In this document: positions 8,872 to 17,187 of the stretch, one piece after another
Numbering within the stretch: position 1 is the stretch's first letter
How the letters are laid out: each line of letters opens with the position of its first letter
Assembly: GCF_029267015.1 (NCBI RefSeq)
Contig: NZ_JARIEA010000060.1
Coordinates: 62,001-126,000, forward strand
Direction: 5' to 3'
Origin: Sporosarcina ureae
GTDB lineage: Bacteria > Bacillota > Bacilli > Bacillales_A > Planococcaceae
Length of the DNA: 64,000 bases
Position numbers and translations under genes: made by a program
Notes under the pieces: generated by a model
What the model saw: the letters and a program-made list of their open reading frames with translations, nothing else
What the model was told of the DNA's origin: nothing
Database searches by the model: none

Positions 8872-8946
8872 ATTACGTGAAAATCTACTAGAGCAAAACT
8901 ATTCTTCATCGAGCTTCGTTATAGTAATAGAGAGGCGGTGGTGGGA

Positions 8947-9474
8947 ATGGATTCCGTGAAACTGGAACAGATCATGGATCAATACGGGGAACATTTATTG
9001 AAAATGGCCTACTTCTATTTACGTGACCATGAACAGGCAAAGGATATCGTCCAGGAGGTATTCATTTCATTTTACGAGAAATCTAACTATCAAGAACGAG
9101 GAAAGTTACGCGCTTATTTAACGAAACTAACAGTGAACCGCTGTAAAGATCATTTGCGAAGTTGGTCTTTCCGACATTTGAAATTTAATAAAGAATGGGC
9201 AGAAACTATACATACTGAACATAATCGATTGATTCTAAAAGAAGAAAGATCTATGATTGCTTCTGCTATATTGGCATTACCTGTAAAGTATCGAGAAATT
9301 ATACTGTTTTATTATTACGAAGAACTAACTATGCGAGAGATTGCTGCGTTTCTTGATCTGTCGGAAAACACCGTGAAAACGAGAATGACCAAGGGGATTC
9401 CGATGATTTACGCTACCGCATATTCCAAGGCATACTTGAAATCGACTCTATTTTTGATTATGCCCATTCTTTAG
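8947..9474 (+). CDS. ECF-type RNA polymerase sigma factor with atypical C-terminus
   Basis: Extracytoplasmic-function sigma factor. Region 2 is YGEHLLKMAYFYLRDHEQAKDIVQEVFISFYEK, followed by LTVNRCKDHLRSW. Region 4 is SAILALPVKYREIILFYYYEELTMREIAAFLDLSENTVKTRMTKG, with the helix-turn-helix intact. The tail after TVKTRMTKG is odd: ECF factors normally end in a charged helix, but here it runs IPMIYATAYSKAYL and ends in hydrophobic LFLIMPIL. Another frame (opened by the TGA at 9354-9356) encodes a charged, soluble-looking stretch joining the next ORF without a stop. A frameshift, or a fused/rearranged gene end, should be considered. ATG 8947 sits behind GGTGG. No recognisable anti-sigma factor follows. 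Confidence 0.8.
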   Translation: MDSVKLEQIMDQYGEHLLKMAYFYLRDHEQAKDIVQEVFISFYEKSNYQERGKLRAYLTKLTVNRCKDHLRSWSFRHLKFNKEWAETIHTEHNRLILKEERSMIASAILALPVKYREIILFYYYEELTMREIAAFLDLSENTVKTRMTKGIPMIYATAYSKAYLKSTLFLIMPIL

Positions 9475-9488
9475 GCTATGAGGAAGAC

Positions 9489-10073
9489 ATGGAGAAAATC
9501 GATACACTTATCGCCGAACAACAAAAAACGTTCTTTGATGACTTTACAGAAGAACAAGCAAAGAAGATGAAAAAAACTCAAGTAGACACATTCGGATATA
9601 GCTATGATCAATATTTAAAAGTTATTTTGAAATACACTCAACGTCATACACTCGTCATGGACTGGCTCGAGCGTAATAAATTAGAAGACCAAACAACCCA
9701 ACGACAAATACTAAACGCTTTCCAAAAAGAGCATCAACAAGTCATCACTGCGTTCATGGAGAAGAAATCTATTCCAGATTTAACGGAAAAGTTTCGAACT
9801 CAGAAGTTAGATGGCGTGGTAGCATCTGCAGATCAAGGACAAGTATTACTTGTGTTAGGGCTTGAACCAAAAGATTATGAGGGTCTATCTACGGATGAAA
9901 TAATAGAGGCAGCTTATGAATCGGCCTGGTTCGACTACAGCGAATCCTTTGATGGTATTCAACCTGATATGCATATTGAAATTACTTTTGATCCACTTTC
10001 ATACGTCATCACTCAGCAAGAGCGTCCGACAAGATTCCATGACATAATCAAATGGAATGAATATAAAAAGTAA
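9489..10073 (+). CDS. Uncharacterised protein downstream of the ECF sigma factor
   Basis: I do not recognise this 194-residue protein. It is soluble, charged and mainly helical (KIDTLIAEQQKTFFDDFTEEQAKKMKKTQVDTFGYSYDQYLKV), with no membrane segment, so it is not a classical membrane anti-sigma factor. The first ATG, 9489, lies 14 nt past the sigma stop; no convincing Shine-Dalgarno precedes it, though GAGGAAG is close. Its frame is open 44 codons further upstream inside the sigma gene (from 9357) without a start codon, encoding DSDDLRYRIFQGILEIDSIFDYAHSLGYEED. It may be the second half of a frame-shifted gene or a coupled partner. The loose resemblance to effector domains of MerR-type regulators is too weak to name. 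Confidence 0.55.
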   Translation: MEKIDTLIAEQQKTFFDDFTEEQAKKMKKTQVDTFGYSYDQYLKVILKYTQRHTLVMDWLERNKLEDQTTQRQILNAFQKEHQQVITAFMEKKSIPDLTEKFRTQKLDGVVASADQGQVLLVLGLEPKDYEGLSTDEIIEAAYESAWFDYSESFDGIQPDMHIEITFDPLSYVITQQERPTRFHDIIKWNEYKK

Positions 10074-10075
10074 AA

Positions 10076-10110
10076 GAAGCGGTAGACCCATTTTAAAGGG
10101 CTACCGCTTC
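10076..10110. terminator. Bidirectional terminator
   Basis: GAAGCGGTAG and CTACCGCTTC form a 10-bp stem with an inner CCC/GGG pairing. It lies between the convergent ORF 9489-10073 and the SulP/UspA operon. Confidence 0.75.
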
Positions 10111-10201
10111 TTCACGTAACTTAATACTTCACTAGATATATATATTAAAAATCAATGTGCATAAAAACGATCTATATTTATCTGAGTAAAGTAAGTGATT
10201 T

Positions 10202-10615
10202 TTATTTTACCACCGTCACAGGACAATCAACATGTTTCATTACTTTATGACTGACACTACCAAGTACCATTTCCTGAATAGTATTCAATCCACGACTGCC
10301 GATCACTAGTATATCGATTTTCTTTTCATTGACATACTGAATGATTTCCTGACTGGGATTGCCTTTTAGCATGATCACTTTAGCATCGACCGCGGCTTCC
10401 TTCGCCATCGCTAAAATCGGATGTAATTTTTGCTCACGTTTTAATGATAGACTTTCAGGGCTTTGCGATAATAATCGTTCATCTTTTGCTTTGTTATAAT
10501 CCTGTACATAGATAACTTCCAACGTAACTTTAGGTAAATACTCCGCCAGCATTATTGCGTGTTTCGCAGCACGCATTGCATTTTCTGATCCATCAATTGC
10601 TACAGCTATCTTCAT
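10202..10615 (-). CDS. Universal stress protein, UspA family
   Basis: 137-residue UspA-fold protein. It begins MKIAVAIDGSENAMRA, with the conserved Asp of the ATP-binding pocket, and ends GSRGLNTIQEMVLGSVS followed by CPVTVVK. The G-2x-G-9x-G-S nucleotide-binding motif is intact, so it should be an ATP-binding member. I start at ATG 10615, which has AAGGAGTGAATAGT upstream. The gene follows the SulP transporter gene by 13 nt, so the two form an operon; a UspA partner may modulate or respond to anion/bicarbonate transport. It is one of four UspA genes here, closest to those at 20390 and 21073. Confidence 0.9.
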   Translation of the reverse strand: MKIAVAIDGSENAMRAAKHAIMLAEYLPKVTLEVIYVQDYNKAKDERLLSQSPESLSLKREQKLHPILAMAKEAAVDAKVIMLKGNPSQEIIQYVNEKKIDILVIGSRGLNTIQEMVLGSVSHKVMKHVDCPVTVVK

Positions 10616-10628
10616 ACTATTCACTCCT

Positions 10629-12038
10629 TCACAATAATTTTTCATATAGTTGTTGGCTCGAGGAATTTAACCCTCGCATCGTGACGTTGATCCCCCTGCT
10701 TTCTAATTTGCTCACAACTTTAAAAATCGCACCTACAGCAGATTCATCCCACAACTGACTATTTTCAAAGTCGATCGTGATCCTCTTTTCATATACATGA
10801 TCAAAAGCTTGAATAAATTTTGTTGTGGAAGCAAAGAATAGCGGTCCTTGGATTTTATAGACTCCATCGTGATTGGTTACAGTCACGCGTGAAATCTTCG
10901 CTACAAAGAATAATGCACTCAGAATAACTCCAATAACCACGCCAATTGCCAAGTTATGCGTATATAAGATGATAGCCACTGTAACAAGCATCACTACAGA
11001 CTCTGAACGTGGTGCAGAGCGCAAGAACTTAAACGAACCCCAATTAAATGTTGTCGCAGCTACCATAACCATGACCCCAGCGAGAACTGGCATCGGAATT
11101 TTAACGACTACATCTCCCAGTACAATAATCAAGAACATCAAGAATACTCCTGCGGTCAACGTGGACAAACGCCCTCTGCCTCCCGACTTCATATTGATCA
11201 CCGATTGGCCAATCAATGCACAACCTGCCATACCTCCGAAGAACCCAGTGATGAAGTTGGCAATACCCTGTCCGCGTGCTTCACGGTTTTTATTACTCGG
11301 AGTGTCTGTTATATCATCAAGAACTTGAGACGTAAGTAAGGACTCAAGCAATCCTACAATAGATAATGCTAATGAATACGGTAAAATGATCTTCAATGTT
11401 TCAAAGCTTAACGGAATGTCAGGGAAAAAGAATGTCGGCAATGAGCTCGGCATCGTCCCTAAATCACCGATTGACTGCAACTTCACACCGCTAAATAAGG
11501 CAATCGCCGTCATGACGACAATGGCGATCAGTGGAGCGGGTATAGCTGTGAAAAAACGCGGTACCGCATATACCAATATTAGTGTCGCAATGGCGAATAC
11601 ATATGTCATCGTACCAGCACCAACCAAGTACGGTAATTGCGTAATGAAAATCATTATTCCAAGCGCATTGACGAACCCAAGCATGACGGAATTCGGAATG
11701 AAGCGCATTAGATTCGCGACTCCTAATGAGCCTAAAATTAGTTGTATAATACCTGTTAAAATAGTTGCTGCCAGTACATATTCAAGACCGTGATTGGCCA
11801 TTAAACTGACGAGTACTAGAGCCATTGCACCTGTTGCGGCAGATATCAGACCTGGACGACCGCCCACAAACGCAGTTATAACTGCAATAGTAAATGATGC
11901 ATATAACGCTACACGCGGATCGACACCCACGATAAACGCAAAAGCCAATGCTTCCGGAATGAGCGCCAATCCTACGACAATCCCTGCCAATATATCCGCT
12001 CGCACATTCCCGAACCATTGTTGTTGTAATGTTTGCAT
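10629..12038 (-). CDS. SulP family inorganic anion transporter with STAS domain
   Basis: 469-residue SulP (SLC26) permease. It begins with the cytoplasmic helix preceding DILAGIVVGLALIPEALAFAFIVGVDP, the conserved first membrane segment of the family, and contains about a dozen hydrophobic helices (LISAATGAMALVLVSL, GFFGGMAGCALIGQSVINMKSGGRGRLST). The last roughly 90 residues are a STAS domain (KITIDFENSQLWDESAVGAIFKVV). SulP proteins move sulfate, bicarbonate or related anions; the substrate cannot be read from the sequence. ATG 12038 has GAGGGG upstream. It is co-transcribed with the following UspA gene and divergent from a recombinase-like regulator candidate. Confidence 0.9.
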   Translation of the reverse strand: MQTLQQQWFGNVRADILAGIVVGLALIPEALAFAFIVGVDPRVALYASFTIAVITAFVGGRPGLISAATGAMALVLVSLMANHGLEYVLAATILTGIIQLILGSLGVANLMRFIPNSVMLGFVNALGIMIFITQLPYLVGAGTMTYVFAIATLILVYAVPRFFTAIPAPLIAIVVMTAIALFSGVKLQSIGDLGTMPSSLPTFFFPDIPLSFETLKIILPYSLALSIVGLLESLLTSQVLDDITDTPSNKNREARGQGIANFITGFFGGMAGCALIGQSVINMKSGGRGRLSTLTAGVFLMFLIIVLGDVVVKIPMPVLAGVMVMVAATTFNWGSFKFLRSAPRSESVVMLVTVAIILYTHNLAIGVVIGVILSALFFVAKISRVTVTNHDGVYKIQGPLFFASTTKFIQAFDHVYEKRITIDFENSQLWDESAVGAIFKVVSKLESRGINVTMRGLNSSSQQLYEKLL

Positions 12039-12071
12039 ATTGTTCCCCTCTCATGATGTCAGCCATTTTCC

Positions 12072-12102
12072 ATGTTAGAATGTAAACAGCATAACATTTA
12101 CA
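12072..12102. promoter_or_regulatory. Interleaved inverted repeats between sulP and the resolvase-like gene
   Basis: TGTAAA (12081-12086) and TTTACA (12097-12102) are inverted with a 10-nt centre. An overlapping pair, ATGTTA (12072-12077) and TAACAT (12092-12097), has a 14-nt centre. An extended -10 (TGTTAGAAT) for the rightward gene overlaps the left arms. The placement between divergent genes suits an operator. Confidence 0.45.
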
Positions 12103-12140
12103 GTCCCATAAGTGAATGGTTTTGGGAGGAAAGGAATGAA

Positions 12141-12704
12141 ATGATGAAGTATGGATATATACGACCGATCGTTGAAGATCAGCAAGCAACAGATCAATTA
12201 ATGGATTTACTAGTAGATAGGATGTATATAGAAAAACATGGTTTAGCCAAAAAGAGAACAGAACTTGAACGCTTATTCATGCAAATAGAAAATGGAGATG
12301 AATTGTATGTTCAAAACATTGAAGTATTAGCTGACTCGCTTCAGCAGTTTCTTGATATTTTACGATTAGCAGAACGGGATCAGCTGATGATTTATTTTGT
12401 CGAAGATGGGTTAACTAATCAATCGATGATGAATGCTACACTGCTTCAAAATATTGAGTTTTTTACTAGCTTACAATCTATATTCTTAAGTCATTCTTCT
12501 ACTTTCACCTTGCAAGCTGCCAAGCAGGAAGGTAAATCGATCGGTCGACCACGAAAATCTGATGTAAATTTACAACTCGCTTTTGAGATGTATGATAGTA
12601 AAGACTTTTCATTGTACGAGATCAAAGAAGCGACTGGAATCAGTAAATCAACGCTTTATCGTTACTTGGACGATCGAGCCGCAACAACGTCGGATGATAA
12701 ATAA
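12141..12704 (+). CDS. Serine-recombinase-like protein lacking the catalytic residues
   Basis: 187-residue protein with the layout of a small Tn3/gamma-delta-type resolvase. The N-terminus YGYIRPIVEDQQATDQ aligns with the resolvase start GYxRVSTxDQ; then come KKRTELERLFMQIENGDELYVQNIEVLADSLQQFLDIL, corresponding to the segment before and around the DRLGR motif, and a C-terminal GRPRKSDVN linker plus helix-turn-helix (SLYEIKEATGISKSTLYRYL). The nucleophilic Ser is replaced (VST becomes PIV) and DRLxR is EVLAD, so both active-site Arg of that motif are gone. It should bind DNA but not recombine it. Start at ATG 12141 (or 12144) behind GGAGGAAAGGA. It is divergent from sulP, so a regulatory role is the simplest inference. 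Confidence 0.75.
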   Translation: MMKYGYIRPIVEDQQATDQLMDLLVDRMYIEKHGLAKKRTELERLFMQIENGDELYVQNIEVLADSLQQFLDILRLAERDQLMIYFVEDGLTNQSMMNATLLQNIEFFTSLQSIFLSHSSTFTLQAAKQEGKSIGRPRKSDVNLQLAFEMYDSKDFSLYEIKEATGISKSTLYRYLDDRAATTSDDK

Positions 12705-12724
12705 CATCTACATCCGACTACTTT
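12689..12724 (+). terminator. Terminator overlapping the 3' end of the resolvase-like gene
   Basis: GTCGGATG and CATCCGAC form an 8-bp stem whose left arm lies in the last codons; TACTTTTGTT follows. Confidence 0.6.
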
Positions 12725-12859
12725 TGTTATCTTAATTGACTCCCACCATTATCCATGTTTACTATACCCTTTTTTCCACCTAATCTATTCCGCTAATTAT
12801 TATTTTTCCGCATCCACTCTCCTATCTAAAACTTTCCTACGATAACATCTGCATAAATA

Positions 12860-12887
12860 GTAGTCTAAATAACTATTAGTAGACTAC
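12860..12887. promoter_or_regulatory. Inverted repeat upstream of the chemotaxis receptor promoter
   Basis: GTAGTCTA (12860-12867) and TAGACTAC (12880-12887) are perfect inverted arms with a 12-nt centre. The right arm ends 8 nt before the -35 hexamer, a position typical of activator or repressor binding. No U-tract follows, so it is not a terminator. Confidence 0.45.
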
Positions 12888-12895
12888 AAACGAAA

Positions 12896-12924
12896 TTGCA
12901 GTTATAGTTAAAAGTATCTATACT
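12896..12924 (+). promoter_or_regulatory. Sigma-A-type promoter of the chemotaxis receptor gene
   Basis: TTGCAG (12896-12901), 17-nt spacer, TATACT (12919-12924), about 30 nt before the receptor's start codon. No SigD-type motif was seen, although chemotaxis genes often use one. Confidence 0.65.
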
Positions 12925-12954
12925 CAATTAAATTATTAGGAGGCGTGATAGATT

Positions 12955-14640
12955 ATGTTTTCGTTCAAAAGCATTCGCGGAAAACTTTTGACGGGTTTTT
13001 CTATAATCTTAATATTAATCATCTTACTTGGGTTCTTTATTTTCTCTACACTTCGTGCGAATAACGAAGCAACGAGAAACATTCTGGAGAAAGAATTGCC
13101 ACTATTGATTGCAGATGAGCAGCTATCGCTTGATATGGCAAACCGGATTTCTAGTTCGAGAGGATTTATTCTGACAGGGGAAGAGAGTTATAAAGACTTA
13201 TTTGATACATACACAAAAGATAGTGAAAAGCATCAAGCCACTATTAAAAAAATAGGTACGTCCGACGAAACAATAGACTTAATGCGAAGAACTGTTGAAT
13301 GGCGTGAATACGTCTTAGAGAATGTATTCGCTGAACACGCACGCGGTAACAAAGAGTTAGCAGAACGTAATCTATTGGCAGTTAATGATGACGCACGCGA
13401 ATTAATGACTTCGTATGAAGAAGCTGCGCAAAATCGAGAAAAGATTATTATTGATATTGAAAAAAATTTACTTTCTAGTGGAAACAGCACATTAATTTTA
13501 GTTACTACTATCATTTTACTAGTCATTCTTTTAAGCATGGCGGTTGCTTTATTCACCGCAAATTCAATATCTAAACCGCTACAAACTGTTATGGAGCGCA
13601 TGAGATTAATTGCAATGGGAGATTTAAGTAGTCCTCCTTTAGAGACGAAGTTACAGGACGAAATTGGACAACTGATCAAATCTACAAATGAAATGAGTAG
13701 CAATACACATAATCTATTGGACGAAATTCACATTGTGGCTCAAACAGTTTCTTCTCAAAGTGAAGAATTGACACAGTCTGCGGGTGAAATTAAAGCAGGT
13801 ACAGCACAAATCGCTACAACTATGGAAGATCTGGCATACGGCACAGAATCGCAAGCTACCAATGCAAGTAGCTTATCAACCTCAATGGAAAATTTTGTTG
13901 CAAGAATAATGGATGCCAATGAAAACGGTACGTATATTCACCAGTCATCAAATGAAGTACTTTCGATGACAAACACGGGAAGCGAAGCGATGAATACTTC
14001 TTCTAAGCAGATGAAAGTTATCGATCAGATTGTTCATGATGCAGTTGTAAATGTTGAAGGATTGGACAAGCATACTCAGAATATTTCTCAACTCGTAGCT
14101 GTGATACAAAGTATTGCAGCGCAAACTAACTTATTAGCATTGAATGCAGCGATCGAAGCTGCACGTGCTGGTGAACACGGTAAAGGGTTTGCAGTTGTAG
14201 CCGATGAAGTACGAACTCTTGCAGAACAATCTTCTGAATCTGTTACGAACATCACTGAAATCGTCAATAAAATTCAAAGCGAATCTAGTTCAGTAACAAA
14301 TTCTTTACGTGAAGGTTATAAAGAAGTAGAAGAAGGCACAAATCAAATTGAACGTACGGGCGAAACATTCCAGAAGATCAGTGCTTCTGTAACTGAAATG
14401 GTCACACGTATACAGACTATTTCTAATGACCTGCAAAACATTTCTGAAACAAGTCAGGAAATGAGCGGTTCGATCGAAGAGATTGCTGCAATTACTGAGG
14501 AATCTGCTGCGGGAGTTGAACAAACATCAGCTTCTTCCCAACAAGCAAGTAGCGCTATGGAGGAGATAGCGAGTAATTCTAATGATTTGGCGCAATTGGC
14601 TGAAGAACTTAATAATCTTGTCCGAAAATTTACCTTATAA
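12955..14640 (+). CDS. Methyl-accepting chemotaxis protein
   Basis: 561-residue transmembrane chemoreceptor. TM1 is at about 11-32, followed by an external helical region of about 145 residues of the four-helix-bundle (4HB_MCP) type, and TM2 at about 178-201. A HAMP domain ([24 protein letters not shown]) is followed by a long coiled-coil signalling domain. The hairpin tip that binds CheA/CheW is well conserved: [41 protein letters not shown] in the 386-426 region. Gln/Glu-rich methylation helices flank it. Start at ATG 12955 behind AGGAGGCG. The ligand is unknown. The gene is monocistronic, with its own promoter and terminator and no chemotaxis neighbours. Confidence 0.93.
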   Translation: MFSFKSIRGKLLTGFSIILILIILLGFFIFSTLRANNEATRNILEKELPLLIADEQLSLDMANRISSSRGFILTGEESYKDLFDTYTKDSEKHQATIKKIGTSDETIDLMRRTVEWREYVLENVFAEHARGNKELAERNLLAVNDDARELMTSYEEAAQNREKIIIDIEKNLLSSGNSTLILVTTIILLVILLSMAVALFTANSISKPLQTVMERMRLIAMGDLSSPPLETKLQDEIGQLIKSTNEMSSNTHNLLDEIHIVAQTVSSQSEELTQSAGEIKAGTAQIATTMEDLAYGTESQATNASSLSTSMENFVARIMDANENGTYIHQSSNEVLSMTNTGSEAMNTSSKQMKVIDQIVHDAVVNVEGLDKHTQNISQLVAVIQSIAAQTNLLALNAAIEAARAGEHGKGFAVVADEVRTLAEQSSESVTNITEIVNKIQSESSSVTNSLREGYKEVEEGTNQIERTGETFQKISASVTEMVTRIQTISNDLQNISETSQEMSGSIEEIAAITEESAAGVEQTSASSQQASSAMEEIASNSNDLAQLAEELNNLVRKFTL

Positions 14641-14643
14641 TAA

Positions 14644-14677
14644 GAAAAAGCGTCTGCTCTTGGGCAGACGCTTTTTC
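14644..14677. terminator. Terminator after the chemotaxis receptor gene
   Basis: Perfect 14-bp stem (GAAAAAGCGTCTGC and complement) around TCTTGG. The A- and T-runs at both sides make it usable in both directions. Confidence 0.9.
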
Positions 14678-14759
14678 TTCATGTACTTTATTTCAAATAG
14701 TTTGCTTTCCATCGGATGCATATTAATAAATTAAACAACGTGAAGTCTGTCTATTACTT

Positions 14760-16265
14760 TTACTTTACTTCTATTTGTCCCATCATTCCATTGTCTTCAT
14801 GTTCTAAAATATGACAATGGAACATATAGACGCCTTTATGTTTGAATTGTATAGCGATTCTCACTTTTTCTCCCGGATGAACAGAAACAGTGTCTTTCCA
14901 ACCTCTTTCATTTTCCTCGGGTTCTACACCATCTCTTGAGAGTATTTTAAATTGTGTACCGTGAATATGGAATGGATGAATCATCCCCCCCATCATATCT
15001 TTCTTATTGTAGATTTCCCACACCTCAGTGACACCTTGCTCTTGTGTGAAATCAATTCTTTGGGGATCGAATTTCTTACCATTGATTGTCACATGATCCA
15101 TCATGCCAAACAGTTCAATATTTTTTGTGACCGGCATAGCTTTTTCTTCATCTGTCACAGAAAACTCATTCAACTGTTTCACTTCTTGTGTACTCTCTAC
15201 TTCTTGATCTGATATTTCAAACGGTAGGAGGATGGATCCATCTTCATTAATTAATGATAAATCATTTAGCGAATTGAGCTGTGAAAAGTCAACAATAATT
15301 TCTGCTCGTTCTGATGGTGTCAAGGTAACTTCGTTCAATGTGACGGGTTCATTCAAAAAGCCGCCATCTGTCGCGATTTGAACAAACGATTCACCCGTAT
15401 TTAGCTTGAATGTGAAGTTCCTCGCATTCGATCCGTTCAGCAAGCGAAGAAGCACTTGTTCTTTCCCTACTTTTAATACGGGATTTACTGTGCCGTTAAC
15501 TAATAATGTATCACCTATCGTCCCGTCCTCATTCATCACGGCTTTATAATCTAATTGATGTTGATCATCGAAAATCCGGTCTTGGAAAACTAAAGGTATG
15601 TCATTCTCTCCATATTGTTTAGGAATTTCTAACTTGGCTGAATTAGGATCTTCAATATAAATCATTCCTGCTAAGCCTTTATATACTTGTTCAGATGTCT
15701 TGCCCTCTGGGTGGGGATGAAACCATAAGGTAGCCGCCTCTTGTGTGACTTCAAATTCTATTGTCTCTTCTTCACCTGGACTAAGTGTTTTATGTGGTCC
15801 GCCATCTGCTTCGCCAGACACTTCTAAACCATGCCAATGAAATGTTGTTTCTTCATCTAATTCATTTACCGTATTTATTTTTACAGTTTCACCTTTTGTG
15901 AATTGTAAAACGGGTCCTAATAAATCTCCGTTATATCCTAAAGTTTCTGTAGTCACATTATCAAATATATTCACGTTTCCTTTTTGCGCCTTAACAGTAT
16001 ATTCGGTGCCTACTGCCGTTTCACTAGTTAATAAGGCTGGGATGTTTATTTCATTCTCACCAGTCGAATCTTTTAATCTCACTACATTATCATGGCTCAT
16101 ATGTCCGTTACCCATTGTCGAACCATCCTTCATGGAATGATGTTCATTGCTAGTCTGGTTCATCATATGTTCATTACTCTGTTCATTTGATTGCGCATCA
16201 CTACTACATCCACTGATCAATAATGCGCTCAATAAGAATAGAACAATTTGATTTTTTATACTCAT
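14760..16265 (-). CDS. Multicopper oxidase lipoprotein
   Basis: 501-residue exported three-cupredoxin-domain oxidase. A lipoprotein signal ends in LISGC (Cys20). A His/Met-rich stretch follows (about 33-58), a likely copper-scavenging tail. All copper-site motifs are present: HWHG at about 143, WFHPHPEG at about 182, HPFHIH at about 430, and HCHILEHEDNGMMG from about 483, giving T1 and T2/T3 ligands. Such CueO/CopA-like enzymes oxidise Cu(I) or phenolic compounds at the cell surface. The copper role is inference from the Met/His-rich region. ATG 16265 is preceded by AAGGGG. The gene stands alone; no copper ATPase or chaperone is adjacent. Confidence 0.9.
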   Translation of the reverse strand: MSIKNQIVLFLLSALLISGCSSDAQSNEQSNEHMMNQTSNEHHSMKDGSTMGNGHMSHDNVVRLKDSTGENEINIPALLTSETAVGTEYTVKAQKGNVNIFDNVTTETLGYNGDLLGPVLQFTKGETVKINTVNELDEETTFHWHGLEVSGEADGGPHKTLSPGEEETIEFEVTQEAATLWFHPHPEGKTSEQVYKGLAGMIYIEDPNSAKLEIPKQYGENDIPLVFQDRIFDDQHQLDYKAVMNEDGTIGDTLLVNGTVNPVLKVGKEQVLLRLLNGSNARNFTFKLNTGESFVQIATDGGFLNEPVTLNEVTLTPSERAEIIVDFSQLNSLNDLSLINEDGSILLPFEISDQEVESTQEVKQLNEFSVTDEEKAMPVTKNIELFGMMDHVTINGKKFDPQRIDFTQEQGVTEVWEIYNKKDMMGGMIHPFHIHGTQFKILSRDGVEPEENERGWKDTVSVHPGEKVRIAIQFKHKGVYMFHCHILEHEDNGMMGQIEVK

Positions 16266-16378
16266 TTAAATATCCCCTTTATCTATTGTCATCAAGGATA
16301 GTATAGCTGACACATGTGGAAAAACTATGCACATTCTATACTTATGATTGTGTAAATGAAATTTTCTCCACACAAAAA

Positions 16379-16409
16379 GGATACCCGGTATATTACTATC
16401 CCGGTATCC
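16379..16409 (-). terminator. Terminator after the exonuclease gene
   Basis: Hairpin with GGATACC/GGTATCC outer stem and GG/CC inner pairs, followed on the minus strand by TTTTTG. It lies just past the exonuclease stop. Confidence 0.75.
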
Positions 16410-16421
16410 CTCACTTTGTAA

Positions 16422-16994
16422 TTAAAATCTAGATCTAGATGGTTTTTTCATCGGTGCTTTATTCATTAGGTAGGATATAAACGTATCGTCCTCAAGGTTC
16501 GGATTTGATGAGTTCAATAGCAATGCTAAGTTTTTCGCATCATCTAGTGCCCTGTGTGCGTTCTGTACTTGAATCCGATGCGCTCTCAGTAATTGTTGAA
16601 GCTTACCATTCTCAAAGCCGTAATTTTTCCATTTAATTTGTCTAACAGAACAATACCAGTCCATGTCGAGAGTTTCCGGTAATAGTCTACTGACAAAGCC
16701 CCTGTCAAATGAAGCATTATGCGCCACAATGCCGTCTGCTCGATCAAGTATCGATAGAATTCTGTCCATGTCGAGTGACTTCCCTCTTACCATCTGATCA
16801 GTGATGCCAGTTAGGTTTGTGATCATTGGCGTTATAGAGTAGAACGGCTCTTGAAACTCACAATATTCATCTGCTACCCGAACAATCCGGTTATTATCGT
16901 ATTCGCCAAGCATAACACCGAGTTCAATTACATCGCTTGCCTCTGCTCTCATACCTGTAGTTTCTACGTCAATGAACGCTATATGTTTCGTCAT
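16422..16994 (-). CDS. DnaQ-like 3'-5' exonuclease
   Basis: 190-residue DEDDh-type exonuclease. ExoI is FIDVETTGM (Asp and Glu metal ligands), ExoII is IVAHNASFDRGFV, and ExoIII is AHRALDDAKNLA with the catalytic His and final Asp. The protein is essentially one exonuclease domain plus a basic tail (KKPSRSRF), the size of free-standing DnaQ-like nucleases rather than polymerase III PolC. It could act in DNA repair or RNA turnover; the substrate is not evident. ATG 16994 lies behind AAAGGAG. It is monocistronic with its own terminator. Confidence 0.85.
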   Translation of the reverse strand: MTKHIAFIDVETTGMRAEASDVIELGVMLGEYDNNRIVRVADEYCEFQEPFYSITPMITNLTGITDQMVRGKSLDMDRILSILDRADGIVAHNASFDRGFVSRLLPETLDMDWYCSVRQIKWKNYGFENGKLQQLLRAHRIQVQNAHRALDDAKNLALLLNSSNPNLEDDTFISYLMNKAPMKKPSRSRF

Positions 16995-17139
16995 GTAAAA
17001 ACTCCTTTAAATCTATTTAAATTCGTATATGGCATGCAATTAGGATCAATTTGTATCCTATTAGTATAACAGGATTTCAACACACTGTAACGAAATTAAC
17101 CTACTTCGGGATTCGCACTTCATCCAACTTTTGAAGTGG

Positions 17140-17168
17140 TTGCCAGACAAATTGATGTGCTGTATACT
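17140..17168 (+). promoter_or_regulatory. Promoter of the TPP-riboswitch/ykoEDC operon
   Basis: TTGCCA (17140-17145), exact 17-nt spacer, TATACT (17163-17168). It starts just upstream of the riboswitch aptamer. Confidence 0.7.
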
Positions 17169-17187
17169 AGGATTGCTTACATAAATG

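Noticed and set aside
9489..10073. Calling the ORF after the sigma gene a membrane anti-sigma factor
   Set aside because: No hydrophobic segment is present; the operon position alone is not enough.
11782..12189. 135-residue minus-strand ORF over the sulP start
   Set aside because: It covers sulP in another frame, is Cys/Arg-rich without domain features, and would remove the sulP ribosome site; shadow frame.
12141..12704. Calling the resolvase-like gene an active mobile-element recombinase
   Set aside because: The catalytic Ser and both Arg of the DRLxR segment are missing, and there are no terminal repeats or partner transposase.
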